Origin: Oscillospiraceae bacterium
Lineage (GTDB): Bacteria; Bacillota; Clostridia; Oscillospirales; Oscillospiraceae
Assembly: GCA_017473225.1 (NCBI GenBank)
Contig: JAFUMG010000057.1
Coordinates: forward strand, 1-52,578
DNA length: 52,578 bases
Reading direction: 5' to 3'
Position numbers and translations under genes: made by a program. This document shows, in pieces, positions 40,500-48,419 of this stretch (positions are counted from its first letter, which is position 1; every line of letters begins with the position of its first letter). The notes beneath the pieces are model-generated. The model had not been told where the DNA came from. It did not search any database and worked only from the letters and a program-made list of their open reading frames with translations.

Positions 40500-41348
40500 A
40501 TGAGAGCGGACTGCCATATGCATATGGTGCTGGATGGGGTGGACTGGAAACAGGCCATTGCCCGGCACAGCCGGGAGCCGGAGGAGGGCTGGATCCGGGG
40601 CACTCTGGAGACATACCGGGCTCTGGGCTTTTCCTATCTCCGGGACGGCGGCGACCGCTGGGGCGTGGGGAATCAGGCCCGGGAGCTGGCGGCGGAATAT
40701 GGGATCCGCTACCGCACGCCCCTTGCGCCCCTGTGCAAGGCGGGACATTACGGCAGCTTCATCGGGAAAAAATACGAGAATTTCCGGGAATACGAAGCGC
40801 TGGTCCGGCAGGCCCGGGAGGACGAAGCGGATTTCATCAAGATCATGATCTCCGGGCTGATGGATTTTGACCGCTGCGGCCGGCTGACGGAGGAGGGCCT
40901 GCCGGCGGAGGAGATCCGGGAGCTGATCCACATCGCCCATGAAGAGGGCTTTTCCGTCATGGCCCACGCCAACGGCGCCCGGACCGTGGAAGCCGCGGCG
41001 GCCGCCGGGGTGGATTCAGTGGAGCACGGGGCCTATCTGGACGCCGCGGCGCTGGCGGCGATGAAGGAGCGGGCTGTGATCTGGTGCCCCACGCTCTCCA
41101 CCATTGGAAATCTCCGGGGAAAGGGCCGCTTCGATGAGGAGGCGGTGCGGGCCATTCTGGAGACGGCCCGGGAGAACGTGGCGGAATTTGCCGGAATGGG
41201 CGGCCTGATCGCCCCCGGCACCGACGCGGGCGCCTGGGCGGTGCCCCACGGAAGCCTGACGGAGGAGCGGCTGCTGGAGGGGATCCTGGGAGACCGGACG
41301 GAAGCGGTGCTGGCACAGGGGACCCAGGCGGTGATGGCCAGGTTCTGA
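40500..41348 (+). CDS. Amidohydrolase-superfamily protein
   Basis: A 282-residue metal-dependent hydrolase. Metal ligands fit the superfamily: H-x-H in DCHMHM at the start, a lysine in FIKIMISG near 120 that could be carboxylated, HAN in VMAHANG, EH in SVEHGAYL and the Asp in APGTDAGA. The substrate is unknown; cyclic amides or dipeptides are common. The start may be ATG 40500 or the GTG three bases earlier, both behind AAGGAGG. It is single-gene, between two cation antiporters. Confidence 0.82.
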   Translation: MRADCHMHMVLDGVDWKQAIARHSREPEEGWIRGTLETYRALGFSYLRDGGDRWGVGNQARELAAEYGIRYRTPLAPLCKAGHYGSFIGKKYENFREYEALVRQAREDEADFIKIMISGLMDFDRCGRLTEEGLPAEEIRELIHIAHEEGFSVMAHANGARTVEAAAAAGVDSVEHGAYLDAAALAAMKERAVIWCPTLSTIGNLRGKGRFDEEAVRAILETARENVAEFAGMGGLIAPGTDAGAWAVPHGSLTEERLLEGILGDRTEAVLAQGTQAVMARF

Positions 41349-41449
41349 CAGGCCCCGGGATTCGTGACGCGGTAATTCAACATTCCCCCGCTTTTTGTAT
41401 CATTTCCGCCCGTTCCCGGAAAAATAGTCTGAAAATCACGGACTTCCCC

Positions 41450-41478
41450 TTGAAATCCTTCAATTCCTGTGTTAGAAT
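41450..41478 (+). promoter_or_regulatory. Promoter of the second antiporter gene
   Basis: TTGAAA (41450-41455), a 17-bp spacer and TAGAAT (41473-41478). No riboswitch-like consensus is found between it and the start. Confidence 0.55.
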
Positions 41479-41540
41479 TTCCCGGTAATTCAGGGTTTCC
41501 GCCCTGGCGGGGACCATTTTATTCTTTGGAGGAACTTCAC

Positions 41541-42473
41541 ATGAACTTTATCCTGCAGGTACTGCTTCTGGCAGTAGGCTTTGTCATGCTGGTAAAGGGC
41601 GCCGACTGGTTCGTGGACGGTGCCTGCTGGGTGGCAGAGAAATTCCGCATCCCCCAGCTGATCATCGGCCTGACCATCGTGGCCATGGGCACCAGCGCCC
41701 CCGAAGCCGCCGTCAGCCTGACCTCCGCCGCCAAGGGCGTAGCGGACATCACCATCGGCAACATCGTCGGCTCCAACATCATGAACATTCTGATCATTCT
41801 GGGCCTGGCCTCGGTCATCGTGCCCATCGCGGTGGCCAAATCCACCATCCGCATCGAGCTCCCCTTCCTGCTGGTCATTACCGCGGTGCTGTACCTGCAG
41901 GGCCTGGACGGCACCATCAGCCTCTTCGACGGCATCGTGCTGATCCTGTTCTTCCTGCTGTACCTGGGGTATCTGCTCTACTCCGCCAAAAAGCACCCCG
42001 AAGCTGCCGGCGAAGAGGAGGAGCGGAAGGTCCTGAAGCCCTGGCAGGCGCTGCTGGGTCTGGTGGGCGGTCTGGCGCTGATCCTGCTGGGCAGTGACGT
42101 AGCCGTGGACGCCGCCACCGAGATCGCCCGGATCCTGGGCATGAGCGAGCGTCTCATCGGCCTGACCATCGTGGCCCTGGGCACCAGCCTTCCCGAACTG
42201 GTCACCTCCGTCACCGCCGCCCGGAAGGGCAACGCGGACATTGCCATCGGCAATATCGTTGGCTCCAACATTTTCAACATTCTCTTCGTGGTCGGCCTGT
42301 CCGCGCTGATCATCCCCGTCCCCTTCTCCCCCGCCTTCCTGGTGGATACGCTGATCGCCCTGGCGGTGGCCGCCTTCCTGCTGATCGTCAGCATCCCCAA
42401 GCGGAAGCTGACCCGCCTCAGCGGCGTTCTCATGCTCATCGGCTACGCAGCCTATCTGATCTACCTGCTGTAA
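41541..42473 (+). CDS. CaCA-family cation antiporter, second paralogue
   Basis: A 310-residue exchanger similar along its whole length to the one at 38905, with the same two alpha-repeats (GLTIVAMGTSAPEAAVS and GLTIVALGTSLPELVTS). The central loop differs (KKHPEAAGEEEERKV). ATG 41541 is chosen because GGAGGA lies 10 bp upstream; a longer frame from 41469 begins inside the promoter. Unlike its paralogue it has no Mn2+ riboswitch, so the two are probably for different ions or conditions. Confidence 0.9.
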   Translation: MNFILQVLLLAVGFVMLVKGADWFVDGACWVAEKFRIPQLIIGLTIVAMGTSAPEAAVSLTSAAKGVADITIGNIVGSNIMNILIILGLASVIVPIAVAKSTIRIELPFLLVITAVLYLQGLDGTISLFDGIVLILFFLLYLGYLLYSAKKHPEAAGEEEERKVLKPWQALLGLVGGLALILLGSDVAVDAATEIARILGMSERLIGLTIVALGTSLPELVTSVTAARKGNADIAIGNIVGSNIFNILFVVGLSALIIPVPFSPAFLVDTLIALAVAAFLLIVSIPKRKLTRLSGVLMLIGYAAYLIYLL

Positions 42474-42478
42474 TCACC

Positions 42479-42505
42479 AAAGCCCTGTCATCCGACAGGG
42501 CTTTT
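42479..42505 (+). terminator. Intrinsic terminator of the antiporter gene
   Basis: AAGCCCTGTC and GACAGGGCTT with an ATCC loop and a T-run. Confidence 0.88.
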
Positions 42506-42551
42506 CGTTTTCCTCGCCCCTACGATGGATACCGAACGCACCACTCTCCCC

Positions 42552-42587
42552 AAAAAAGCGTGCCGCAGTCGGACTGCGGCACGCTTT
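42552..42587 (-). terminator. Intrinsic terminator of carB
   Basis: On the minus strand AAAGCGTGCCGCAGTC and GACTGCGGCACGCTTT form a perfect stem followed by TTT. Confidence 0.9.
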
Positions 42588-42598
42588 GCTTATTCTTC

Positions 42599-45500
42599 TT
42601 AGGCATCGATGGTGGAGATCCGGGTGGTGATCTCATCCAGAACGTCCAGCACGATGCGGACGGTATCCAGGGATGTGAAGATCGTCACGCCGTTTTCCAC
42701 CGCGCAGGCCCGGATGGCGGTGCCGGCCTTGGCGCCGTTGTTGGAGGACAGGTTCCGGGTGTTGATGACGTAGCTGACATAGCCCGCCCGGATGGACTCG
42801 AAGATCTCCTCGCTGCCCTCGGTGATCTTGCCCCGTACCCGGGTGCGGATGCCGTGGCTCTTCAGGAAGGCGGCGGTGCCGGCGGTGGCCTCGATGTTGA
42901 AGCCCATGTCGTAGAACCGGCGGATCAGGGGCAGGGCCTCCTCCTTGTCGGCGTCGGCGATGGTGGCCAGGACGGTGCCGTAATTCTGCAGCGTCATGCC
43001 CGCGGCCTGGAGGGCCTTGCACATGGCCCGGTGGAGCTTGTCGTCATAGCCGATGGCTTCGCCGGTGGACTTCATCTCGGGGGACAGATAGGCATCCAGA
43101 CCCCGGATCTTGTTGAAGGAGAAGACGGGGACCTTGACATACCAGCGCTTCTTCTCGGCGGGGTACAGGTCAAAAATGCCCTGCTCCTTCAGGCTGGTGC
43201 CCAGGATCACATTGGTGGCGATATCCGCCAGGGAATAGCCGGTGGCCTTGCTCAGGAAGGGCACAGTGCGGGAGGACCGGGGATTGACCTCGATGATATA
43301 GACATTGTCCTCCTTATCTACAATAAACTGGATGTTGTAAAGGCCCACGATGCCGATGCCCAGACCAAGAGCCTTGGCATAGCGCAGGATGGTGCCCTTG
43401 ACCTTGTCGGAGATGGAGAAGGAGGGATAGACGGAGATGGAGTCGCCGGAGTGAACGCCGGTGCGCTCCACCAGCTCCATGATGCCGGGGACGAAGACGT
43501 CCCGTCCGTCGCAGATGGCATCCACCTCCACTTCCTTGCCGGAGATGTACTTGTCCACCAGAACGGGCTTGGTGGCGTCCACGGCGAAGGCCCGCTGCAG
43601 ATACTCCCGCAGCATCTCCTCGCCGGAGACGATCTCCATGGCCCGGCCGCCCAGGACGAAGCTGGGCCGCACCAGCACCGGGTAGCCGATCTGGCCCGCG
43701 ATCTTCACGCCGTCCCCGATGGTCAGCACCGCGCCGCCCTTGGGCTGGGGGATACCCAGGGAGAGCAGGAGCTTTTCGAAGGCGTCCCGGTTCTCCGCCC
43801 TGTCGATGGCCTCGCAGTCGGTGCCGATGATCTTCACGCCCCGGTCACTCAGGGGCTGAGCCAGGTTGATGGCGGTCTGGCCGCCCAAACTGGCAATGAC
43901 GCCCTCGGGCTTTTCGAATTCGATGATGTTCATCACATCCTCGGGAGTCAGGGGCTCGAAGTACAGCTTATCGGCGGTGGTATAGTCGGTGGAGACTGTC
44001 TCGGGGTTGTTGTTGATGATGATGGCCTCGTAGCCGGCTTCCTTGATGGTGGTGACGGCGTGGACGGTGGAGTAGTCAAACTCCACACCCTGGCCGATGC
44101 GGATGGGGCCCGCGCCCAGCACCACGATCTTTTTCTTCTCCGTCAGGACGGAATCGTTCTTTCCCTCGTAGGAGGAGTAGAAATAGGGGATGTAGGCGTT
44201 CGTATGGCAGGTATCCACCATCCGGAAGGCGGGGAACAGGCCATGCTCTTTCCGGAAATTGTAGACCTCCAGCTCGCCGCACTTCCACATCCGGGCGGCG
44301 TACTTGTCGGAGAAGCCCATCTTCTTGGCGGCCTGCAGGGTCTCCAGATCCCAGGGATGCTCCTTCAGGGTGGTCTCCATGTCCACGATGCGCTTGATGG
44401 ACTCCAGGAAGAAGGAGGAGATCTGGGTGATCTCGTGGATCTGCTCCACGGTGACGCCGTCCCGGCTCATGAGCTCGGCGATGGCGAAGATATTGTCGGA
44501 GCGGAACTCCTTGATGTATTCCAGCAGCTCGTCCCGGGTCATGTCGTCGAATTTGGACAGATAGATGTGGTTGACGCCGTATTCCAGGGAGCGGGTGCCC
44601 TTCAGCAGGGCCTCCTCCAGATTGGTGCCGATGCCCATGACCTCGCCGGTGGCCTTCATCTGGGTGCCCAGAATGTTGGTGGCGGAGGCGAACTTATCGA
44701 AGGGGAACCGGGGCAGCTTGGCCACCACATAGTCCAGGCTGGGCTCGAAGGAAGCGTTGGTGTTGGCGATCCTGATGTCCTCCAGAGCCATGCCCACGGC
44801 GATCTTGGCGGTGACCCGGGCGATGGGATAGCCGGAAGCCTTGGAGGCCAGGGCAGAGGAACGGGAAACTCTGGGGTTGACCTCGATGAGGAAGTACTCG
44901 GAAGAATTGGGATTCAGGGCGAACTGGACATTGCAGCCACCCTCGATCTTCAGGGCCTTGATGATCTTGATGGCGGAGTCGTTGAGCATCTTCAGATCAT
45001 GGTCGTTCAGGGTCATGATGGGGGCCACCACCATGGAGTCGCCGGTGTGGACGCCCACGGGGTCGATATTCTCCATGCCGCAGATGGTGATGGCATGGTC
45101 CTGACCGTCCCGCATGACCTCAAATTCGATCTCCTTGTAGCCCTTGACGCTCTTCTCCACCAGCACCTGATGGACGGGGCTCAGGCGGAAGGCGTTGGTG
45201 CCGATCTCGATGAGCTCTTCCTCGTTGTTGGCGAAGCCGCCGCCGGTGCCGCCCAGGGTAAAGGCGGGGCGCAGGACCACGGGATAGCCGATGTCCAGAG
45301 CGGCCTTCCTGGCCTCCTCCAGGGAGTAGGTGATCTCCGAGGGGATGACGGGCTCGCCGATCTCCTGGCACAGCTCCTTAAAGAGCTCCCGGTCCTCGGC
45401 CCGTTCGATGGACGCGGAGCTGGTGCCCAGCAGCTCCACCTGGCACTCCTTCAGGATGCCCTTCTTTTCCAGCTGCATGGCCAGATTCAATCCCGTCTGG

Positions 45501-45775
45501 CCGCCGATGCCGGGGATGATGGCGTCGGGCCGCTCATAGCGGAGAATTCTCGCCACATATTCCAGGGTCAGGGGCTCCATATAGACCTTGTCGGCGATAG
45601 TGGTATCGGTCATGATGGTGGCGGGGTTGGAATTCACCAGCACTACCTCATAGCCCTCTTCCTTCAGGGCGAGACACGCCTGGGTGCCCGCGTAGTCAAA
45701 TTCCGCGGCCTGGCCGATGACGATGGGGCCGGAGCCGATGATCATGATCTTCTTCAGATCCGTGCGCTTTGCCAT
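42599..45775 (-). CDS. carB: Carbamoyl-phosphate synthase large subunit (CarB)
   Basis: A 1058-residue enzyme, normal length. It has two homologous ATP-grasp halves: the first begins KIMIIGSGPIVIGQAAEFD, the second KIVVLGAGPIRIGQGVEFD near 555. Each has PRVSRSSALASKASGYPIA or PRSSRTVPFLSKATGYSLA as metal and ATP sites. The last 120 residues are the MGS-like allosteric domain. It makes carbamoyl phosphate for pyrimidine and arginine synthesis with the small subunit CarA, whose gene is not nearby. ATG 45775 has GGGAGGT upstream. A leader with a short ORF and a terminator precedes it. Confidence 0.97.
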   Translation of the reverse strand: MAKRTDLKKIMIIGSGPIVIGQAAEFDYAGTQACLALKEEGYEVVLVNSNPATIMTDTTIADKVYMEPLTLEYVARILRYERPDAIIPGIGGQTGLNLAMQLEKKGILKECQVELLGTSSASIERAEDRELFKELCQEIGEPVIPSEITYSLEEARKAALDIGYPVVLRPAFTLGGTGGGFANNEEELIEIGTNAFRLSPVHQVLVEKSVKGYKEIEFEVMRDGQDHAITICGMENIDPVGVHTGDSMVVAPIMTLNDHDLKMLNDSAIKIIKALKIEGGCNVQFALNPNSSEYFLIEVNPRVSRSSALASKASGYPIARVTAKIAVGMALEDIRIANTNASFEPSLDYVVAKLPRFPFDKFASATNILGTQMKATGEVMGIGTNLEEALLKGTRSLEYGVNHIYLSKFDDMTRDELLEYIKEFRSDNIFAIAELMSRDGVTVEQIHEITQISSFFLESIKRIVDMETTLKEHPWDLETLQAAKKMGFSDKYAARMWKCGELEVYNFRKEHGLFPAFRMVDTCHTNAYIPYFYSSYEGKNDSVLTEKKKIVVLGAGPIRIGQGVEFDYSTVHAVTTIKEAGYEAIIINNNPETVSTDYTTADKLYFEPLTPEDVMNIIEFEKPEGVIASLGGQTAINLAQPLSDRGVKIIGTDCEAIDRAENRDAFEKLLLSLGIPQPKGGAVLTIGDGVKIAGQIGYPVLVRPSFVLGGRAMEIVSGEEMLREYLQRAFAVDATKPVLVDKYISGKEVEVDAICDGRDVFVPGIMELVERTGVHSGDSISVYPSFSISDKVKGTILRYAKALGLGIGIVGLYNIQFIVDKEDNVYIIEVNPRSSRTVPFLSKATGYSLADIATNVILGTSLKEQGIFDLYPAEKKRWYVKVPVFSFNKIRGLDAYLSPEMKSTGEAIGYDDKLHRAMCKALQAAGMTLQNYGTVLATIADADKEEALPLIRRFYDMGFNIEATAGTAAFLKSHGIRTRVRGKITEGSEEIFESIRAGYVSYVINTRNLSSNNGAKAGTAIRACAVENGVTIFTSLDTVRIVLDVLDEITTRISTIDA

Positions 45776-45795
45776 AATATTACCTCCCAAATCGG

Positions 45796-45840
45796 AAAAA
45801 AGCCCGGTTCCGAAAAGTGAAAACACTTTCAGAAACCGGG
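45796..45840 (-). terminator. Attenuator-type terminator in the carB leader
   Basis: On the minus strand CCCGGTTTCTGAAAGTG (45840-45824) and CACTTTTCGGAACCGGG (45819-45803) pair around TTTT and are followed by CTTTTTT. It lies 21 bp before the carB start, so it must be overcome for expression. Confidence 0.88.
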
Positions 45841-45900
45841 AGAAACAGCGAATATAAGATCCTGAGACATTCCGGTAAAACTGTACTGCGGCTTCATCAT
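45829..45900 (-). CDS. Short upstream ORF in the carB leader (23 residues)
   Basis: ATGATG at 45900/45897 follows AAAGGGTGAG and reads MMKPQYSFTGMSQDLIFAV and then SPGF-stop. The TGA is inside the 5' arm of the terminator, so a ribosome at the end of this ORF would open the hairpin. Such geometry is known from translation-coupled attenuators. Translation is not proven. Confidence 0.45.
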   Translation of the reverse strand: MMKPQYSFTGMSQDLIFAVSPGF

Positions 45901-45932
45901 GGATCTCACCCTTTCGGTTTTCTTTGTTGTGG

Positions 45933-45961
45933 ATTATAGCACGGGCCGCGGCCGATGTCAA
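45933..45961 (-). promoter_or_regulatory. Perfect consensus promoter of carB
   Basis: On the minus strand TTGACA (45961-45956), a 17-bp spacer and TGC-TATAAT (45938-45933), an ideal sigma-A promoter with extended -10. Confidence 0.92.
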
Positions 45962-46013
45962 TTTATGGCGTTTTAGATTTTGACGGCGCCGGGCAAGTGA
46001 TATTTGTGAAAAT

Positions 46014-46068
46014 TGTATAATGATTCATAAACTTCCCGAATTATTCGCATATTTCGATATTTATTCAT
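46014..46068. promoter_or_regulatory. Two ARG-box-like sites upstream of carB
   Basis: TGTATAATGATTCAT (46014-46028) matches the ArgR-type TGAATAATTATTCAT in 13 of 15 positions, and TCGATATTTATTCAT (46054-46068) in 12 of 15. Between them is the palindrome CGAATTATTCG (46037-46047). They lie 53-107 bp upstream of the carB -35 box, in the divergent region with marR. The region is AT-rich, so chance matches are possible. Confidence 0.35.
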
Positions 46069-46149
46069 ACTTTTTGTCAGGAAATATGCATCCAGCCACA
46101 CAATTCGTCAGGTCCTCCGGCGGCAATTGTAAACATTTCATGACTCCTC

Positions 46150-46188
46150 TTGTCAAACACTTCCTGATGTGCTATCCTTATGTAGCAC
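46150..46188 (+). promoter_or_regulatory. Promoter with overlapping operator of the marR-ABC operon
   Basis: TTGTCA (46150-46155), a 17-bp spacer and TATCCT (46173-46178). GTGCTA (46169-46174) and TAGCAC (46183-46188) form an inverted repeat across the -10 box, a typical place for an autoregulatory MarR operator. Confidence 0.65.
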
Positions 46189-46213
46189 GCTACCTTTTTA
46201 TGGAGGAACCTTT

Positions 46214-46669
46214 ATGAAATACCACTATGGGCCCCGGTTTCGGGTCCTGCACTGGTGCACGGAACAGATCATGTCCGCCGCCCTGGCCCAGATGGATCTG
46301 ACCTCTGCCCAGGGGCATATCATGGGCTTTCTGGTCCATCAGGAAGGCCCGCCCTGCTCCCGGGATATCGAGGAAGCCTTTCATCTGAGCCATCCCACCG
46401 TCTCAGGCACCCTGCGGCGGATGGAAAAGAAGGGCTTCATCGAGTTCCGTTCGGACGAAACGGACCGCCGCTGCAAACGGATCCACATCCTTCCCAAGGG
46501 CATCCAATGTCATGCAGAGATGGAAAAATGCATCCGCGGCATCGAGCAGCAGGTAGTCCAGGATTTTACCCCGGAGGAAGAGCAGCTCTTTTCCCGGTTC
46601 CTCGACCGGGCCATCGCCAATATGGGCGGCAATCCCTGTCCGCCGCCACCGCTGAAGGAGGAATTGTAA
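46214..46669 (+). CDS. MarR-family transcriptional regulator
   Basis: A 151-residue winged-helix regulator. The DNA-binding part has SAQGHIMGFLVHQEG, HLSHPTVSGTLRRMEKKGFIEF as recognition helix and start of the wing, and SDETDRRCKRIHILPKG as the wing. The ends are helical for dimerisation. It is followed by two ABC exporter genes and probably represses them and itself, with release by a transported compound. TGGAGGAAC precedes ATG 46214; an earlier frame to 46169 overlaps the promoter. Confidence 0.92.
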   Translation: MKYHYGPRFRVLHWCTEQIMSAALAQMDLTSAQGHIMGFLVHQEGPPCSRDIEEAFHLSHPTVSGTLRRMEKKGFIEFRSDETDRRCKRIHILPKGIQCHAEMEKCIRGIEQQVVQDFTPEEEQLFSRFLDRAIANMGGNPCPPPPLKEEL

Positions 46670-46673
46670 TCTC

Positions 46674-48419
46674 ATGATCAAACAACTTGCCAAATCTGTG
46701 CGGGAATACACACCCGCCTCCATTCTCTCGCCGCTGTGCATGGTGGGTGAGTGCTACATGGAAGTTCAGATCCCGCTGGTCCTGTCCAAGATCGTGGACC
46801 TGGGCGTCACCCTGGGCGACATGAACGCCGTGGTCCGCTACGGCCTGCAGCTGATCCTCTGCGCGCTGTGCAGTCTGGCCTTCGGTGTCTGCTCCGCCAT
46901 CGCCGCGTCCTATGCCGGCACCGGCTTTGCCCGGAACCTGCGCCACGACATGTACTACAAGGTCCAGTCCTATGACTTCGCCAACATCGACAAATTCTCC
47001 ACATCCAGTATCGTCACCCGTCTGACCAGCGATGTGGCCACCATCCAGATGGCCTTCCAGATCATGATCCGCATGGCCATCCGCTGCCCCATGATGATGA
47101 TCCTGGGCGTCTCCAAGGCCTTCTCCATCAGCCCGAAGCTCTGCGTCATCTACTGCATCGTGCTGCCCCTGCTGGCCGTGGCCCTGGTGGGCATCTCCTA
47201 TCTGGTCCATCCCATCTTCGACCGGGTCTTCAAGACCTACGACAAGCTGAACAACGCCGTTCAGGAAAACGTCCACGGCATCCGGGTGGTCAAGGCCTAT
47301 GTCCGGGAGCAGAAGGAGATCGACAAGTTCAGCGATGTCTCCGGCACCATCTACAAGGATTTCTGCAAGGCTGAGAAGATGCTGGCCTTCAACAATCCCC
47401 TGATGCAGCTGGCCGTCTATTCCTGCATCATCGTCATCTCCTGGCTGGGCGCCAGAATGGTGGTGGCCTCCGGCAACGATCTCTCCGCCGGCCTGACCAC
47501 CGGCCAGCTGACCTCCATGTTCACCTACACCATCCAGATCCTCAGCTCTCTGATGATGTTCTCCATGGTCTATGTCATGATCACCATGACCCGCGCGCCC
47601 CTGCGCCGTACCTACGAGCTGCTGGTGGAGACCCCGGAGCTGGATAACCCCACGAACCCCGTCACCGAGGTGAAGGACGGCTCCATCGATTTCGAAGACG
47701 TCTCCTTCCGCTATTCCCCCACCGCTCCCCGGAATTCCCTGGAGCACATCGACCTGCACATCCGGTCCGGCCAGACCGTGGGCATCCTGGGCGTCACCGG
47801 CTCCTCCAAGTCCACGCTGGTCCAGCTGATCCCCCGCCTGTACGACGCCACGGAGGGCTCCGTGAAGGTCGGCGGTGTGGATGTCCGGGACTACGATGTG
47901 CAGACCCTGCGGGATGCCGTCTCCATGGTCCTGCAGAAGAACGTCCTCTTCTCCGGCTCCATCAAGGATAACCTCCGCTGGGGCAACCCCGACGCCACAG
48001 ACGAGGAGATGCTCCACGCCTGCAAACTCGCCTGCGCCGATGAATTCATCCAGGGCTTCCCCGATAAGTATGACACCCATATCGAGCAGGGCGGCTCCAA
48101 TGTCTCCGGCGGCCAGAAGCAGCGCCTGTGCATCGCCCGGGCCCTGCTGAAAAAGCCCAAGATCCTGATCCTGGATGACTCCACCTCCGCCGTGGATACC
48201 AAGACCGACGCTTCCATCCGCAAGGCCTTCGCCGAAGAGATCCCCGACACCACCAAGATCATCATCGCCCAGCGCGTCGCCTCCGTGGAGGATGCCGACG
48301 TGATCCTGGTCATGGAGAACGGCGCCATCGCCGCCATGGGCAGCCACGACGAGCTGATGCGCTCCTCCGAGATCTATCAGGAGATCTACAATTCCCAGAC
48401 GAAAGGAAGTGACGAATAA
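46674..48419 (+). CDS. ABC exporter half-transporter with degenerate nucleotide site
   Basis: A 581-residue exporter with six membrane helices (about 15-310) and an ATPase domain. Walker A reads GVTGSSKSTL near 375, the signature is NVSGGQKQR, and Walker B ILILDDSTSAVD has Asp instead of the catalytic Glu. The H-loop histidine is replaced by Gln in IIAQRVAS. This is the degenerate half of a heterodimeric multidrug-type exporter (as in LmrCD or YheI/YheH). AGGAGG precedes ATG 46674, and its stop overlaps the next start by 1 bp. Confidence 0.93.
   Translation: MIKQLAKSVREYTPASILSPLCMVGECYMEVQIPLVLSKIVDLGVTLGDMNAVVRYGLQLILCALCSLAFGVCSAIAASYAGTGFARNLRHDMYYKVQSYDFANIDKFSTSSIVTRLTSDVATIQMAFQIMIRMAIRCPMMMILGVSKAFSISPKLCVIYCIVLPLLAVALVGISYLVHPIFDRVFKTYDKLNNAVQENVHGIRVVKAYVREQKEIDKFSDVSGTIYKDFCKAEKMLAFNNPLMQLAVYSCIIVISWLGARMVVASGNDLSAGLTTGQLTSMFTYTIQILSSLMMFSMVYVMITMTRAPLRRTYELLVETPELDNPTNPVTEVKDGSIDFEDVSFRYSPTAPRNSLEHIDLHIRSGQTVGILGVTGSSKSTLVQLIPRLYDATEGSVKVGGVDVRDYDVQTLRDAVSMVLQKNVLFSGSIKDNLRWGNPDATDEEMLHACKLACADEFIQGFPDKYDTHIEQGGSNVSGGQKQRLCIARALLKKPKILILDDSTSAVDTKTDASIRKAFAEEIPDTTKIIIAQRVASVEDADVILVMENGAIAAMGSHDELMRSSEIYQEIYNSQTKGSDE

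Noticed and set aside
41349-41540. A second Mn2+ riboswitch upstream of the other antiporter
   Set aside because: None of the conserved aptamer strands is present.
42560-45820. Open frame of over 1,000 codons on the plus strand opposite carB
   Set aside because: It mirrors carB codon structure in GC-rich DNA, is rich in Gly, Asp, His and Val without domain pattern, and has no ribosome-binding site.
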